NCBI RefSeq assembly: GCF_000208745.1
Contig: NC_030856.1
Coordinates: forward strand, 1,347,659 to 1,411,658
Reading direction: 5' to 3'
Origin: Theobroma cacao
Taxonomy: Eukaryota; Streptophyta; Magnoliopsida; Malvales; Malvaceae
DNA length: 64,000 nt
Shown here: piece after piece, positions 11,878-23,833 of the stretch
How positions within the stretch are numbered: the stretch's first letter is position 1
How the letters are laid out: the number at the start of each line of letters is the position of its first letter
Made by a program: the position numbers and the translations under genes
Notes under the pieces: model-generated
What the model saw: only the letters and a program-made list of their open reading frames with translations
Database searches by the model: none
Told to the model about the DNA's origin: nothing

Positions 11878-13120
11878 TCAATATTGAATTGCAACTATTT
11901 ACCTCCCATACATGATCAGGACAGACAGAAGGGATAAAGAGTGAATATGGTTGCAGGCAAGGTAGAGCTTATGCCCCCATTAAATGAAGAAAAAAGGCAG
12001 ATGGCGCATCTACTCATCCACCAAGACCTGGAAAAGGATTGCTATACTTTCTTTCGTTCTTTTATTCTTTTTCATTGAAAAGATAGGGAGGAGGAAAATT
12101 CCTCCCTGAAACACAGTAAAATGAAAAAAAAAAAAAAGGGTTCTGAACCGGCTACGTTTTTTAAAAAGAAGAGATGCCGGCGGGGACATACTTTTTAGTC
12201 GTTTAGATAATATTCTTTGACATTAATAGCATAAATATCATAAATGGTATACTCTTACTTCTGAATACTGTTTATCAATTCAAAGATTGGGGCAAGTTTC
12301 TTCAAATTTACAACCATATTGGGTTATAAATTTGCAGCTTGGAAACAGGATTCCAGGGGAAAGACACCCCTTTTTCTTGGTGCTCTTAGCTCTATGGTTA
12401 TGAAAGGAACATTCATGGAGGTTTTTCCAGGAAATGTTGATTCATGATTAAGGATAGTTGAGCTCAAAGTCCATCTATTCATAGAAAGTTTTTATGGGTG
12501 TCTTAGATTGATGTGATTGCATGTTTTCCTGCATATTAACCCTATATTTAGAAAGTTTGAAGATTAGATTTATTTCTTATTTTTTATGGTGAAAATGCTT
12601 ATTTTTATATTTATTTATTTTAAAAAAATTGATAACAAAAATTAGTAAATACGATTAATAGAACTGTCGATCGTAATCATTTTCTTAAAATGGATAAAAC
12701 TGTGAAGGCTTTATTCTATAAATTTAAACAAATAATAAATCGAATCTTGAAATAAGAAATTCGATTTACGTTAAATTTATAAAATATAAATTTTGAATCT
12801 TATACTGAGTATTTATCATTTCTCGAGTTTTTTTTTTTTTTTTTTTAATTTTGTTGTTTATTAGTTTTGAAATTGACTCGAACTTTCAAAAATGCTCGAA
12901 ATTGAGTTAAAATTTTAGTACGAAAAAATCAGTTTTGATTTTAATTCTTAGGCCAGACTCAAATTAAAGCCCAAAACAGAGCCCAAAGTCAAGAGATTTA
13001 TAAGCCCAAATCCAAACTTCAAAACTTCCTTCTTATTTATTTATGTATTTTTTTATTTTTAAATTTTCCCAAGCTCCAAAAATTCTGAAGATAGTCAGGA
13101 ACTGAAAAGCGCGAAAGTTC
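11878..13120. other. Fimbrin 3' region and intergenic DNA
   Basis: The fimbrin 3' UTR probably extends to about 12120 (A-rich end at 12121-12138). The rest is AT-rich with poly-T runs near 12830-12846 and no gene. Confidence 0.5.
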
Positions 13121-13128
13121 TAGGGTTT
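13121..13128. promoter_or_regulatory. Telo-box in the EDM2 leader
   Basis: TAGGGTTT, the complement of the plant telo-box AAACCCTA, lies about 270 bp before the EDM2 ATG. Such boxes are frequent near transcription starts of plant housekeeping genes. A leader intron from about 13151 to 13386 (acceptor GATCAG) is plausible. Confidence 0.45.
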
Positions 13129-13394
13129 TTGGCCTTTGAATATCTTCTCTGGTACTAATTTTTCTTTCTTCGTTTTGTTTTCAATCTTTTCTCTTCTTTT
13201 TAACATACTGATTGATATAAGAATGCCGTTTGTTTCCCGAGAATATTCACAACAAAAAGAAAGGAAAAGAACTTTCTGGTTTTCCGTTTATTTGAAAAAG
13301 AATTGTGTTTTTTTTTCCCTTTCTCGTTTCCTAGTAGGAATCGATTGCTTTTGATTTTTTTTAATTTTTTTTTTTAAATTTGATCAGAGTGGAA

Positions 13395-16300
13395 ATGGCG
13401 TTTTCTGATGAAGAAGAAGAAGAGAGTTTACTCCGTTCCGTCTCGAACTACTACTTCGATGATGAGAAAGACGAGAAGGTTTCCTTTTCTGAGTTGCCAC
13501 TTCAATTGGGGGGCAAAGAAAGCTTAATTAATGGAGCCATAAAGAAACTGCTTCTGAGAGGAACAGCCGATGACGGGCTCTTGACAATTTGCAAGCTTGT
13601 CACTGCGTGGAAATTTGATTTGTCTAATTTTGGGAAGCCGGAGATTTTGGTTTTAAGTAAAGAAAACGGGTGGATTAAGCTACAAAAGCCCAGGAAGAGC
13701 TTTGAGCCTGTAATTAGGAGCGTTTTGATAACGGTTCATTGCTTGCATCTTCTTAGTTGGAATCCGGATTTGTCAAGGAAATCGTTGTGGGATCAGTTAG
13801 CTAAAGCTTTTAGGTAGTTTATTAGTCCTATTGGGTGTTGGGTGTTTGTTTCTCTTTTTTCCTTCAGAATGTGCTATGTTTTCAAGTATGATGGTTAATG
13901 GGTTTTTCTTTTTTCTGTTGTTTGCAGCTTGTATGAGGTGAAGCCTTCACAAAACGATTTGGTGGATCACAGGGAGTTGATTTGTGAGGCTGTTAAAAGT
14001 ACTGCTTCGTTAGCAAAATCCAAGGTTTGTATGTAATTTGGTAATATTCTGTTGGTGCATTCAAATGTTATTTGTTACTGGATGATGTGGGAGTTGTTTT
14101 TAGCATGTCTTAATCTGAAATGGATTTTATATCATGGTTCTTTGATTTGTAAAACCTGAGAGGCACATATTAGGGATGGTAGTTATTTTAAATGATGCTG
14201 CTATCTTTCTGGTTTTTTCTACAATTGAATTCAATGAAGGTATATGTTTTGAACAGTTTTTGCATACATTTTTGGAGGAGAAGCCCATAAAGAGGAAACT
14301 TGCTGATGAGGTTGGACATTTCCACTTATACATATGCCTTTTCTTGGTTTATTACTCCTTCAAATCTGATTATTCTCTTACTTTATGTCTTTCACTAAAT
14401 TACATTATTTTGAGCAAGTCTACCTAGTGATCATCCAGGATGTTCGAGCCACATCAATTTCTGGATTTATAGTTGATGATGCAGATGATGCAGTTGATGG
14501 CCCTGAGCAAGATGATTCCAATGACGAGGATGATGAATTGTTTGATTCAGTTTGTGCCTTTTGTGACAATGGGGGTGAACTTTTATGTTGTGACGGTAAA
14601 TGCTTGAGATCATTTCATGCAACTGTAGAGGCTGGTGAAGAATCTTTCTGTGAATCTCTTGGCTTTACTCAGAAGCAAGTTGAAGTAAGCTAGTGACCCA
14701 TATTTGCTTAATCGGCTTTTTAGTTTGTTGTTGTCTATTTTCTAATTATTAAATTCATACTGAATGGCAGGCAATGCAGACTTTCTCATGCAAGAATTGT
14801 GAGTATAATAAGCATCAATGCTTTGCATGTGGGAAGTTAGGTTCATCTGATAAGTCCTCTGGTGCAGAGGTATTATATCTAGCAATGTCATTTATCATTT
14901 CATGCAACAAAATATTTAGATAATCCAGTTGTAGTGAAATCAACCCTGAACAATAAATATAGATCGGAATTTTTTATTTTTGATTCATCGGCATTGGTCA
15001 ATTTGTTTTCTCATTGGCCTATTTGTTTTAATGGCATTTTATCTATCAGATTGTTTTCCCTGTGACTAGTTATCATCACTTGCTCCGCAATGGCTCAAAA
15101 AAAGTTTCATTTATTTCATCAGGTCTTTCGCTGTAGTAATGCAACCTGTGGCCACTTTTATCATCCACATTGTGTGGCAAAATTGCTCCATAAGGGGGAT
15201 AAAGTTGCTGCAGAAGAGCATGGGCAAAAAATTTCAGCAGGGGAATTTTTTACATGCCCCATTCATAAATGTTGTGTTTGTCAACAAGGAGAAAACAAGA
15301 AGGTTCAGGACCTGCAATTTGCTTTATGTAGACGTTGCCCCACATCATACCACAGGAAATGCTTACCAAGGTACAGCTGAGATTTTTCATCTTTTTATTT
15401 ATATTTTAAGCACATGTTATCAGAATATGGCACATCTTTAACGGTCTAGTTAGTTGGTCTTTTTGCTTCTACCAGAGAGATTGGATTTGATGATATAGAC
15501 GAAGAAGGTATTGTAACAAGGGCTTGGGATGGTCTACTTGTCAATCGTGTACTGATATATTGCTTGTAAGTGTTTTAAATGTGTTGTTTTCCTTCTCTGA
15601 TATGCTTTAGTCGTTTGCTAAATTGTTTATCCTGTTGTTTTGGCTAGAAAACATAAGATCAATGATGAAATTGGGACTCCGGAAAGGGACCATATAAAAT
15701 TCCCCATTGTTGAAGATAGGAAGATTGCTTTTGATGAAAGGAAGAAGAGAAAGGCATCAGATTTGCCCACAAGTCATGAAAAAGTTGGGTTGAAGAAGAA
15801 AAGTTTTGCATTAGAAGACTCTTCATGGGAAAGAACTGCCATGAAAGCAGAAAAGCAGTCGTCTTCTATTGTTAAAGATGGTCAAACTAGCAAAAAGAGT
15901 GAAAAAGTTACTCCTGGGACAAATTCCCATAGAAAAGTCAAAGCACCTGGTTCATCCATAAAGCCTTTGAAAGGGAAATTAAATTCTGTGCCAATGAAGG
16001 TTGGCAAATCCTCTGCAACTGATCAAAACAGGACCTCCCTGGGTGACAAACTGTTCGCCTTTATGACTCAGAGTGAGCAGGTTAAGCCTGGGAGACAGGA
16101 TATGCTCAAAGGTGGTAATAAGACTGCCGTGGTCAAGTCTACTGCAAAAAAAATGAGCTCTGGAATGCCTTCATTGGATGCTGACTCTGAGAGAAGGTGG
16201 CCTTTTTATTTCTGCTTTAGTTGGTTGTATTTTTCTTGTTTTCTAATATTTAATAACGTAGAAGCAAACTAATGTGATTTGATGTTTTAGTTTATGCATC

Positions 16301-19300
16301 AAATGGTGCCTTCTGCCTTGTTCTTAGACTTATTCTTTCCAATGTAGATTATTCGCTCTGATGAAAGAGGTTGAATCATCAATAACTTTGGAAGATATCA
16401 TAGCAAAGCACAAGGTTCCATCCACACATGCATATTCATCAAAAAGTGTTGTAGACAGAACAATTACTCTTGGGAAGATAGAGGGTTCAGTTGATGTATT
16501 TCATAATCCCAAACAAGTTTGCTTTATAACTTTTAGCAAAATTATGATTTTACTATGTTTGTGTGTGTTCTTTTCCTTTGAGCCTTTATTCAACTGTTTA
16601 CAGGCTGTTCGGATGGCTTTAGCAAAACTAGAGGATGGCTGTAATATTGAAGATGCTCAGGCTGTTTGTGAGCCAGAGGTTCTGAACCAGATATTTAAGT
16701 GGCAGGTAATTATTTGTAATTATCCTATTACTAGTTACTTTATTAGAGGGTAATCAGTATCCATGACTTCGTTTTTGAAGGACTTTGCATTCTTTGTTCT
16801 GCATTCATTATGTTTCATTGGAAAACTAATGGTTGGTTGGGGGATGCATTTGTATCCTATTTATCCTATTTCTTAAAAGAAGATGATGTGAAATTGTATA
16901 AGTAGTCTGTTTCCTTCTTCAAAGTTTCCCTGGACATATGCACTGTGAGTTTATTGCACATAAATGTTTTACAAGTTGCCATTTAGTACATTGTCTCATT
17001 CTCTCTTTTTCTTGTTCTTGAATCTATTAAAATTATTATTCTCAGAACAAACTCAGAGTATATCTTGCACCTTTTCTAAATGGCATGCGCTACACATCAT
17101 TTGGTCGCCATTTTACTAAAGTGGACAAACTTAAAGAGGTAAATTGCTCTGTTTTACTTGTGCTTTAGTTCTAATATCTTCTAATTCAATCATTAATATC
17201 TGTTTTCTTATTATTATAATTTCCTTGATCCTTTTATGCCTTATGTCATTGTTATGTTGATACATGTAACATTCTGGCTCAATTTTGTTTTATGATATAA
17301 GTTATTCTGGTAATCTGCATATGGTCAGTGTTAGATAAATGGATTTTTGGTTTCTGTTAATAAGGTTTGGTTATTCCTTTAAAACTGAAGGAACTTGAAA
17401 TAGAGGTAAAGCGGGGTTGGATTCCACTGTTTGAATTTGCATGAGTCGTGACCATGTTTTTGTCCATCTAACACATATTTAGTTTCTTGATGTTAGACAG
17501 GAGGAGGAATAGGGTCAGGGAGAGGTAGGTGGAAAAACAGAGAATATTGAGAGAAAGTAGAGGGAGAAAGGGAAAGACTCAAGGAGAAATGGGTGAGAGT
17601 ACAGGAAAGTGATTTCAATATTCAAAAAGCCAAATTCTTACTGAAACTAATAACAGCAATTGTTTATAAATTATAGTTACAACTCTTAGAATCCTTGTCC
17701 TTATGAATAAGGAATTCCACGATGCCCCTTCTTACAAATAAAATCTCATTTTCATGAATAATACTGTCTATTCTTTGACAATAATTTCATTTTGTTCCCT
17801 CATTTTATGGTTATTACCTTACATACTCTTGTTAATTGATCCGATTCATTTGTATCTTTTACATGTTCTATTATGGTTTGATGCATCTAGAATTGTTTTG
17901 ATAGTGCTTGTGAAATGCTAAATTATGGTTTTTATTGTGCAGATTGTTGATAGACTTCATTGGTATGTTCAAGATGGTGATACAGTAAGGGTTTCTGTGT
18001 CTACCCCCCCCCCCCAAAAAAAAATCTTTTTATTTTCTCTCTTGCTGGCAATGTTTTAATCTTTTGCTTTTTATGTTTTTGGCACTCAAGTCTATGTGAT
18101 TACACTGTGATGTTTGCTTCATTATGGAATGTTTCATGCACATTTTTAAGTGAAAAAGATCATGAAAGAAACAGAAAAGAAATATTTTGTTACATCAGTT
18201 CTATCAATTCTTGGATATATACAATATAAACTTACCTAGGAAACCATTTACAGTAATTATTCCAAATTCTGATACACCCTATATGGCTGCTGTTTTTATA
18301 TCCTTGTCAGGAGCTGGAAAAACCACAAACATGTTATTTGTTGACAGTTCCTTCCTTCACCCTATAATGTGCAGCACTATAATAGAAAAGATGAGAAGGA
18401 ACTTGAGCTGGTTATCTTACTATTGATTATTTCCATGAACAGATTGTCGACTTTTGTTGTGGTGCTAATGATTTTAGTTTACTAATGAAAAGAAAGCTTG
18501 AAGAGACAGGGAAGAAGTGCTCATACAAAAACTATGATATTTTCCAAGCAAAGGTATGCTCTACTTTCCTGGATTTTAATGTTATTTTCTAATAAATCAG
18601 TTTATGCATTATGAATGTACATCGTGGCTGCCCTAGAGGTCAAGCTCAATATAGTGTCCATCATGGTTTGACAATGGTATTTACTGGTCTTCCTGCATGT
18701 GATTAGAGAAGGATCCTGACTGTTTGAATACATCTATAGAGAATCCAGAATCCTTGTTTTTACATGTAAACATTTATCTTTTTGGGGTGGCTGATATTCT
18801 TGTCTTTGGCAGAATGATTTTAATTTTGAGAAAAGGGATTGGATGACTGTGAGACCAAAGGAGTTGCCAAGGGGGTCACAATTGGTGAGGGAGTTTTTTT
18901 CTCATTTAAGAATTAAAACATGTAGGTGTTCCTGTTTAAATATTTCACATCAATTTTTGTATACCCTTTGAGTAGATAATGGGGCTAAATCCTCCTTTTG
19001 GAGTTAAAGCTGGTTTGGCAAACAAGTTTATTAATAAGGCCCTCGAGTTTAACCCAAAGCTTTTGATCCTTATTGTTCCACCAGAAACAGAAAGGTAGTT
19101 GTTTCATTTCTTTCTTTCTCTCTCGCATACTTGCTCACTCTCTTTCTCTCAAACACTCACATTTGTTGCCTTTGACCAGGTTGGATAAAAAGAAACTTTT
19201 GAAATCTTCTTACGAACTAGTCTGGGAGGATAATCAATTTTTATCTGGAAAGGTAACTAAGATGTTGCTTTGTGCAGTTCCTTGTAGTTGAACTTCAGTG

Positions 19301-20745
19301 ATGTTCTTATTACAGTCTTGTGGTATTGTGGATGATTTTCGTATCTTCTTTTCCAGTCATTTTACCTGCCTGGCTCTGTTGATACAAATGACAAACAAAT
19401 GGATCAGTGGAATGTGATGGCTCCACCTCTCTATCTTTGGAGTCGTTCTGATTTTTCAGCTATGCACAAGACCGTAGCTGAAAAGCATGGTCACCTACCT
19501 AGGGAACCGGAGAGTTCAAATCAGGAAAGAAATATCGATGAAACACACATATCTGAACAGCCATTGGAGGATGACAGTCACTGTAATGATGCTTCTGAGT
19601 TGAAAGATCATATGCAAAATCATAAAGTTGAGGAGCGTAGAGAGGAGACATCTGTAACTGTAACTCCAAAAGAATGCTCTCCTCACCAGCAGTGTGAGAG
19701 AGAAGGCCAAGACAATCATGGCCATGTGAAGAAGCAATCCAAGGAACCCTTGAGGAAGAAGAAGCATAGAGGGAGAAATCGTGGAAGGAGAACTGATGGA
19801 AAATCACCCTTAGATAAACAGAGTGGTGTAAGGACTCCTATAAGTGAGATGCACCGTGGAATTCCTCACTCTTCTCCATCCAATGTGATGGGTGGTAGAT
19901 ACTCAGTGGAAGGTGTCTCCAAATCTCATAGGACGGCACCACTTACTGGGATTGGTGAGAAAGTTCATCGGCATCATACTCCCACCATGCATGGTTCACA
20001 GGTGCAGGTTGGAACTTCATACGGTGACACGAGGACCAGCGTCGCTGATGATATGGGAAGAAGATACAGCATAAATAACACCGACCCTTATCCAGTTGGA
20101 TCCCACAACCTTGGTCATGGACCTTATGCCACTGAAGTAGAGAGAGAAGCTAATATACGGTCAAAAGTTCGCCTCTATGGGCAGGATCCTGATGTATCTA
20201 CTCAGAGAAATTATCCGGCTGGGTTGGACTCTGCATATGGTCCAGCAGTATCCCTGTCAACTCCCTCTTATGTACACCTCGGTGCAACAGTGGATCCCTC
20301 CTACAGGATGAATACTTCTGCAATGCAGCGATATGCTCCTCGTCTAGATGAATTGAACTACACAAGGTTCGCTACCCCAGGGCCTGAGCCACCCATGGGA
20401 AATCATACAAGGATGGCTACTCCAGGGCCTGAGCCATTCATGGGAAATCACACAAGGATGGCTACTCCAGGGCCTGAGCCATTCATGGGAAATCACACAA
20501 GAATGGCAACTCCAGGGCCTGAGCCACCTATGGGAAATCACACAAGGATGGGTACTCCAGGGCCTGAGCCACGCATGGGAACTCAAAATGCCTTTTATGA
20601 TCCAAGAGGCCCTTCCTTTTATGATCTTAGAGGCCCTCCCGTTCCCGATCCTAGAGCCACCCGACCTTCCCACCCAATGGCTTTCGCTCCTGGTCCATAC
20701 CACCCTTATTCACATCAGAATTCGGCTGGATGGCTCCATGAATAG
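13395..20745 (+). CDS. EDM2: ENHANCED DOWNY MILDEW 2-like PHD/methyltransferase-like protein
   Basis: Nuclear regulator; in Arabidopsis EDM2 controls RPP7 expression and silencing of intronic heterochromatin. Seventeen exons: 13395-13813, 13928-14024, 14257-14310, 14439-14684, 14771-14869, 15123-15370, 15476-15565, 15648-16196, 16348-16516, 16604-16705, 17046-17138, 17943-17984, 18443-18553, 18813-18884, 18976-19094, 19180-19252 and 19357-20745; 1323 residues. An acidic linker leads to PHD-type cysteine/histidine clusters (CAFCDNGGELLCCDG; CFACGKLG; CGHFYHPHC; CCVCQQG; CRRCPTSYHRKC). A basic nuclear region follows, then a methyltransferase-like fold with DFCCGANDF and NPPFG. The long last exon is low-complexity and carries five 15-residue repeats. 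An ATG eight codons upstream is absent, so the start is MAFSDEEEEE. Confidence 0.95.
17480..17770. other. Compositionally distinct block inside an EDM2 intron
   Basis: Within the 804-bp intron 17139-17942, a purine-rich run (17500-17610, many GAG/GGA) is followed by AT-rich text ending near CTTATGAATAAGGAATTCC. It differs from the T-rich introns around it and may be an old inserted element; no terminal repeats were identified. Confidence 0.3.
18004..18024. repeat. C homopolymer followed by A homopolymer
   Basis: A run of about 12 C then about 9 A, just after the donor of the EDM2 intron 17985-18442. Such runs are prone to sequencing error. Confidence 0.85.
20362..20586 (+). repeat. 45-bp coding minisatellite in EDM2, five copies
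   Basis: Copies start at 20362, 20407, 20452, 20497 and 20542. Each encodes TRMATPGPEPFMGNH or a close variant. Phase is exactly 45 nt, so copy number can change without shifting the frame. Copies two and three are almost identical, which suggests recent expansion. Confidence 0.93.
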
Positions 20746-21337
20746 TTAGTTTCTTATTGTGACAGACTCTAGGATGTCAATCTTCACAAACTTGCTTGTT
20801 GGAAGCCATTTAAGATGACTTTGTAAATAGATTGTATAAAGTTCTATTTTAGATCATTTTGGTGTCCGGTGATTCCTCTCTTTTCTTAGTAGGTATGTAT
20901 TTACCAACTACTTAAAAGTTAGTCCACAATAGATTTTTAGTTATGTGGGGTTTAGAATCTTAAGTTTGTGCAATCATCAGCTTAAACATGGCTTGTTTAC
21001 TGCGTCAAAGTAACCAACTATGAACAAAGGTTAAAAAAAAAACTCTAAGCCCCTGGCCTTCATAATTATGATGTATGACTGAAAGGGAACATCCATGGCT
21101 GCTCCAATCTGGTTTAAATGATTCCATATTGTACTTGTAAATTTTCTTTTTTGGGAAATTGAGAGGAGTAGATGGAATTTTACTTTTTAAGTAAAAAAAT
21201 CATTCATCAATTAATAAATTAAATAGTCTGACGTAGAAATTGAGGTATCCTACCTGTACTTCATGTGACTTCATTAGTTTCAAAAATGCACTTTTGAAGA
21301 GAGAGGGAGAGAGAGCTGCAAAGAAATTAGAGGAGAA
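20746..21337. other. EDM2 3' region and wax synthase 1 upstream region
   Basis: A short gap with the EDM2 3' UTR and a GA-rich leader (about 21297-21315) before the first wax synthase ATG. No other gene seen. Confidence 0.5.
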
Positions 21338-22453
21338 ATGGACGGAGAATTCCAGAACTTCATCAAGGTATGGATTCTGGCCATAACATCTCTTTGTTAT
21401 TGTTACTACATATCAGCCAGAGTCCCCAAGGGTCTCCCAAGGCTGCTATCCTTCCTCCCTATTATCTACCTTCTATTCATCCTCCCTTTCAGCCTCTCCA
21501 CCGTTCACCTCTGCGGCATCACCGCCTTCTGCCTTGCATGGCTGGCAAATTTCAAGCTCCTCCTCCTCTCCTTTGGTCAAGGCCCTTTGTCCCCATCTCC
21601 ACCTAAACTTTTCCATTTCATTTCCATGGCTTGCCTCCCTATAAAAGTCAAGCAAGACCCACCTTCACAGCCACCACAAACGTCATCCTCAGCTATCGGA
21701 AAAACTTTGAACAGTAAAAATAGCGAAACCCCATGCCGCCATCAAAGCATTCAAACACCCCAAAAGGCCTTCCCCAGAACTCATAAACGTATTTTATTGT
21801 TCATAAAAGCAGTGCTTCTTGCTGTTGTATTTCATTTGTACGAGTACAGGCAACATTTGCCTAAAAATATGGTCCTTACTTTGTATTGTTGCCACATTTA
21901 TCTTGAACTTGAGATTGCCTTAGCCTTGTGTGCAACCCCGGCCCGAGTCCTTCTGGGGTTCGAACTCGAGCCACATTTCAACGAACCCTACTTAGCGACC
22001 TCACTCCAAGACTTTTGGGGCCGCAGATGGAACCTCATGGTCACACGTATCCTACACCTAGCCGTATACAACCCTATACGCCGTATATCTATGCCTGCCC
22101 TCGGATCAAAGTGGGCCCCACTACCAGCTATCTTGGCAGCGTTTGTCGTGTCGGGTTTAATACACGAGTTAATCTATTACTATTTCACGTGCATGCATCC
22201 AACGTGGGAAGTGACATGGTTTTTTATGCTACACGGTGTTTGTGTGGCTATGGAGGTGGCGATGAAGAAGATCGTCACGACTGACAGGTGGAGGTTGCAC
22301 CCAGCAATTTCGGTGCCGTTGACGGTGGGGTTCGTGGTGGTGACAGGTTTTTGGTTGTTTTTCGCACAAATTGTGACCTATGGCATAGATGAGAAGCTTG
22401 TACAAGAAAGTTTAATCTCTTTAAATTTTGTAAAGAAAATATTGGGAATGTGA
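21338..22453 (+). CDS. Wax synthase-like acyltransferase, copy 1
   Basis: Probable long-chain-alcohol O-fatty-acyltransferase of the membrane-bound MBOAT superfamily, joining acyl-CoA and fatty alcohol to wax ester in the ER. One exon, 371 residues, several hydrophobic segments. Family marks are FNEPYLATSLQDFWGRRWNL (about residues 214-233) and SGLIHELIYYY with the presumed catalytic histidine. The start MDGEFQNFIKVW aligns with MDVELHNFIKVW and MEGELKNFISV in the next two copies. Compared with them it has an extra polar, proline/serine-rich stretch at about residues 105-150. First of four copies on the same strand. Substrate cannot be read from sequence; some family members make other acyl esters. 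Confidence 0.92.
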   Translation: MDGEFQNFIKVWILAITSLCYCYYISARVPKGLPRLLSFLPIIYLLFILPFSLSTVHLCGITAFCLAWLANFKLLLLSFGQGPLSPSPPKLFHFISMACLPIKVKQDPPSQPPQTSSSAIGKTLNSKNSETPCRHQSIQTPQKAFPRTHKRILLFIKAVLLAVVFHLYEYRQHLPKNMVLTLYCCHIYLELEIALALCATPARVLLGFELEPHFNEPYLATSLQDFWGRRWNLMVTRILHLAVYNPIRRISMPALGSKWAPLPAILAAFVVSGLIHELIYYYFTCMHPTWEVTWFFMLHGVCVAMEVAMKKIVTTDRWRLHPAISVPLTVGFVVVTGFWLFFAQIVTYGIDEKLVQESLISLNFVKKILGM

Positions 22454-22780
22454 TCGTAGATCTGACAAAAGGCCCCTCAAGTAATGGAAATATATATAGT
22501 TTATTTGTAATTGAATCCTTTTTCATAAAAAGATGAGACAATGGGGTATCTAGATTTACAATATCCTTCTGATTTAGTCAAATCTCCATAGCAATTCTTA
22601 CTAATAAACTATCCCATATTGTTCCAAGGTCCACATGCTAGACTTGGCATTTCTGCTTTACTTTATTGCCTCTTAATTACTCTCTTTTCAGCAATCCATG
22701 TGATGTAAATAAAGGCATGAAGAAGCTCTTTCCACAAGGAAAAAAGAGAGCTTGACAGCGAAGAAGAAAGCAACAACTTC
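22454..22780. other. Spacer between wax synthase copies 1 and 2
   Basis: 327 bp holding the 3' UTR of copy 1 and the upstream region of copy 2. No gene. The short spacing fits tandem duplication. Confidence 0.6.
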
Positions 22781-23833
22781 ATGGATGTTGAGCTTCACAA
22801 CTTCATCAAGGTATGGACCTTGGCCATAACATCTTTCTGCTATTGCTTCTATGTGTCAGCAAGACTGGTCCCCAAGGGCATGCTCAGGCTTATTTCCTTA
22901 CTACCCATCTTCTTCCTCTTCCTCATCCTCCCTTTGAACCTCTCATCCTTCCACCTCAGTGGCCCAACAGCTTTCTTCCTTGCTTGGCTTGCCAGTTTCA
23001 AGCTCCTACTCTTCTGTTTTGACCAAGGCCCTCTCTCACCACCCCCACCTAGTGTTTTCCATTTCATCTCCATAGCTTCCCTCCCCATTAAAACCAAACG
23101 AAACCCAATTCAAAACAAAGCTTTACCACCCCAAAGCTCGTCATCTGGTTACGCTAAGTCAATCCTGTTAGCTGTAAAAGTTTTGCTATTGGCTGTCTTA
23201 TTTCATTCTTACAACTACAAGCAACACTTGCACAAGAATTTAATATTAGCCATGTACTGTGTGCACACCTACCTCGAGCTAGAGATAGTCCTAGCCATAA
23301 GTGCAATCCCGGCTCGAGCCATCTTTGGCTTTGAAATAGAGCCACAATTCAATGAGCCCTACCTTGCCACCTCCCTACAAGACTTTTGGGGTCATAGATG
23401 GAACCTCATGGTGACTAGTATTCTACGCCCCACCGTGTATCATCCTATACGTCGTATCTCTACTCATATAGTCAGACCAAGGTGGATCTCGTTGCCCGCT
23501 GTCATCGCCGTATTCGTCGTGTCTGGTTTGATGCACGAGTTGATTTATTATTATATAACTCGCGTGTATCCCACATGGGAGGTGACGTGGTTCTTTATCT
23601 TGCAAGGAGTTGCTGTGGCAATAGAGGTGGTGGCGAAGAAGGTGACGCCGGTCAATTGGAAGTTACCTCCGGTGGTTTCCGGGCCGTTGGCTTTGGGATT
23701 CGTGGCGGTGTCCGGATTTTGGTTGTTTTTCCCACAACTATTGAGGAATAGAGTGGATGAGAAGGCCATAGGAGAGTACTTCATGTTGGTAGATTTTATA
23801 AAGAATCATGTGCTTCCATTTCCATCAAATTAA
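22781..23833 (+). CDS. Wax synthase-like acyltransferase, copy 2
   Basis: Single-exon MBOAT wax synthase paralogue of 350 residues. FNEPYLATSLQDFWGHRWNL and SGLMHELIYYY are intact, and the C-terminal GFWLFFPQLLRNRVDEKAI matches the family end. It appears closest to copy 1 in the core and shares the N-terminus NFIKVWTLAITS, but lacks copy 1's polar insertion. Membrane-embedded ER enzyme by family. Nothing indicates inactivation. Confidence 0.93.
   Translation: MDVELHNFIKVWTLAITSFCYCFYVSARLVPKGMLRLISLLPIFFLFLILPLNLSSFHLSGPTAFFLAWLASFKLLLFCFDQGPLSPPPPSVFHFISIASLPIKTKRNPIQNKALPPQSSSSGYAKSILLAVKVLLLAVLFHSYNYKQHLHKNLILAMYCVHTYLELEIVLAISAIPARAIFGFEIEPQFNEPYLATSLQDFWGHRWNLMVTSILRPTVYHPIRRISTHIVRPRWISLPAVIAVFVVSGLMHELIYYYITRVYPTWEVTWFFILQGVAVAIEVVAKKVTPVNWKLPPVVSGPLALGFVAVSGFWLFFPQLLRNRVDEKAIGEYFMLVDFIKNHVLPFPSN

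Noticed and set aside
18187..18426. 79-codon frame with a GAGKTT string
   Set aside because: Lies wholly inside an EDM2 intron; the P-loop-like string has no supporting NTPase context.
20344..20703. 119-codon minus-strand frame
   Set aside because: Antisense shadow of the EDM2 repeat; regular only because the coding repeat is regular.
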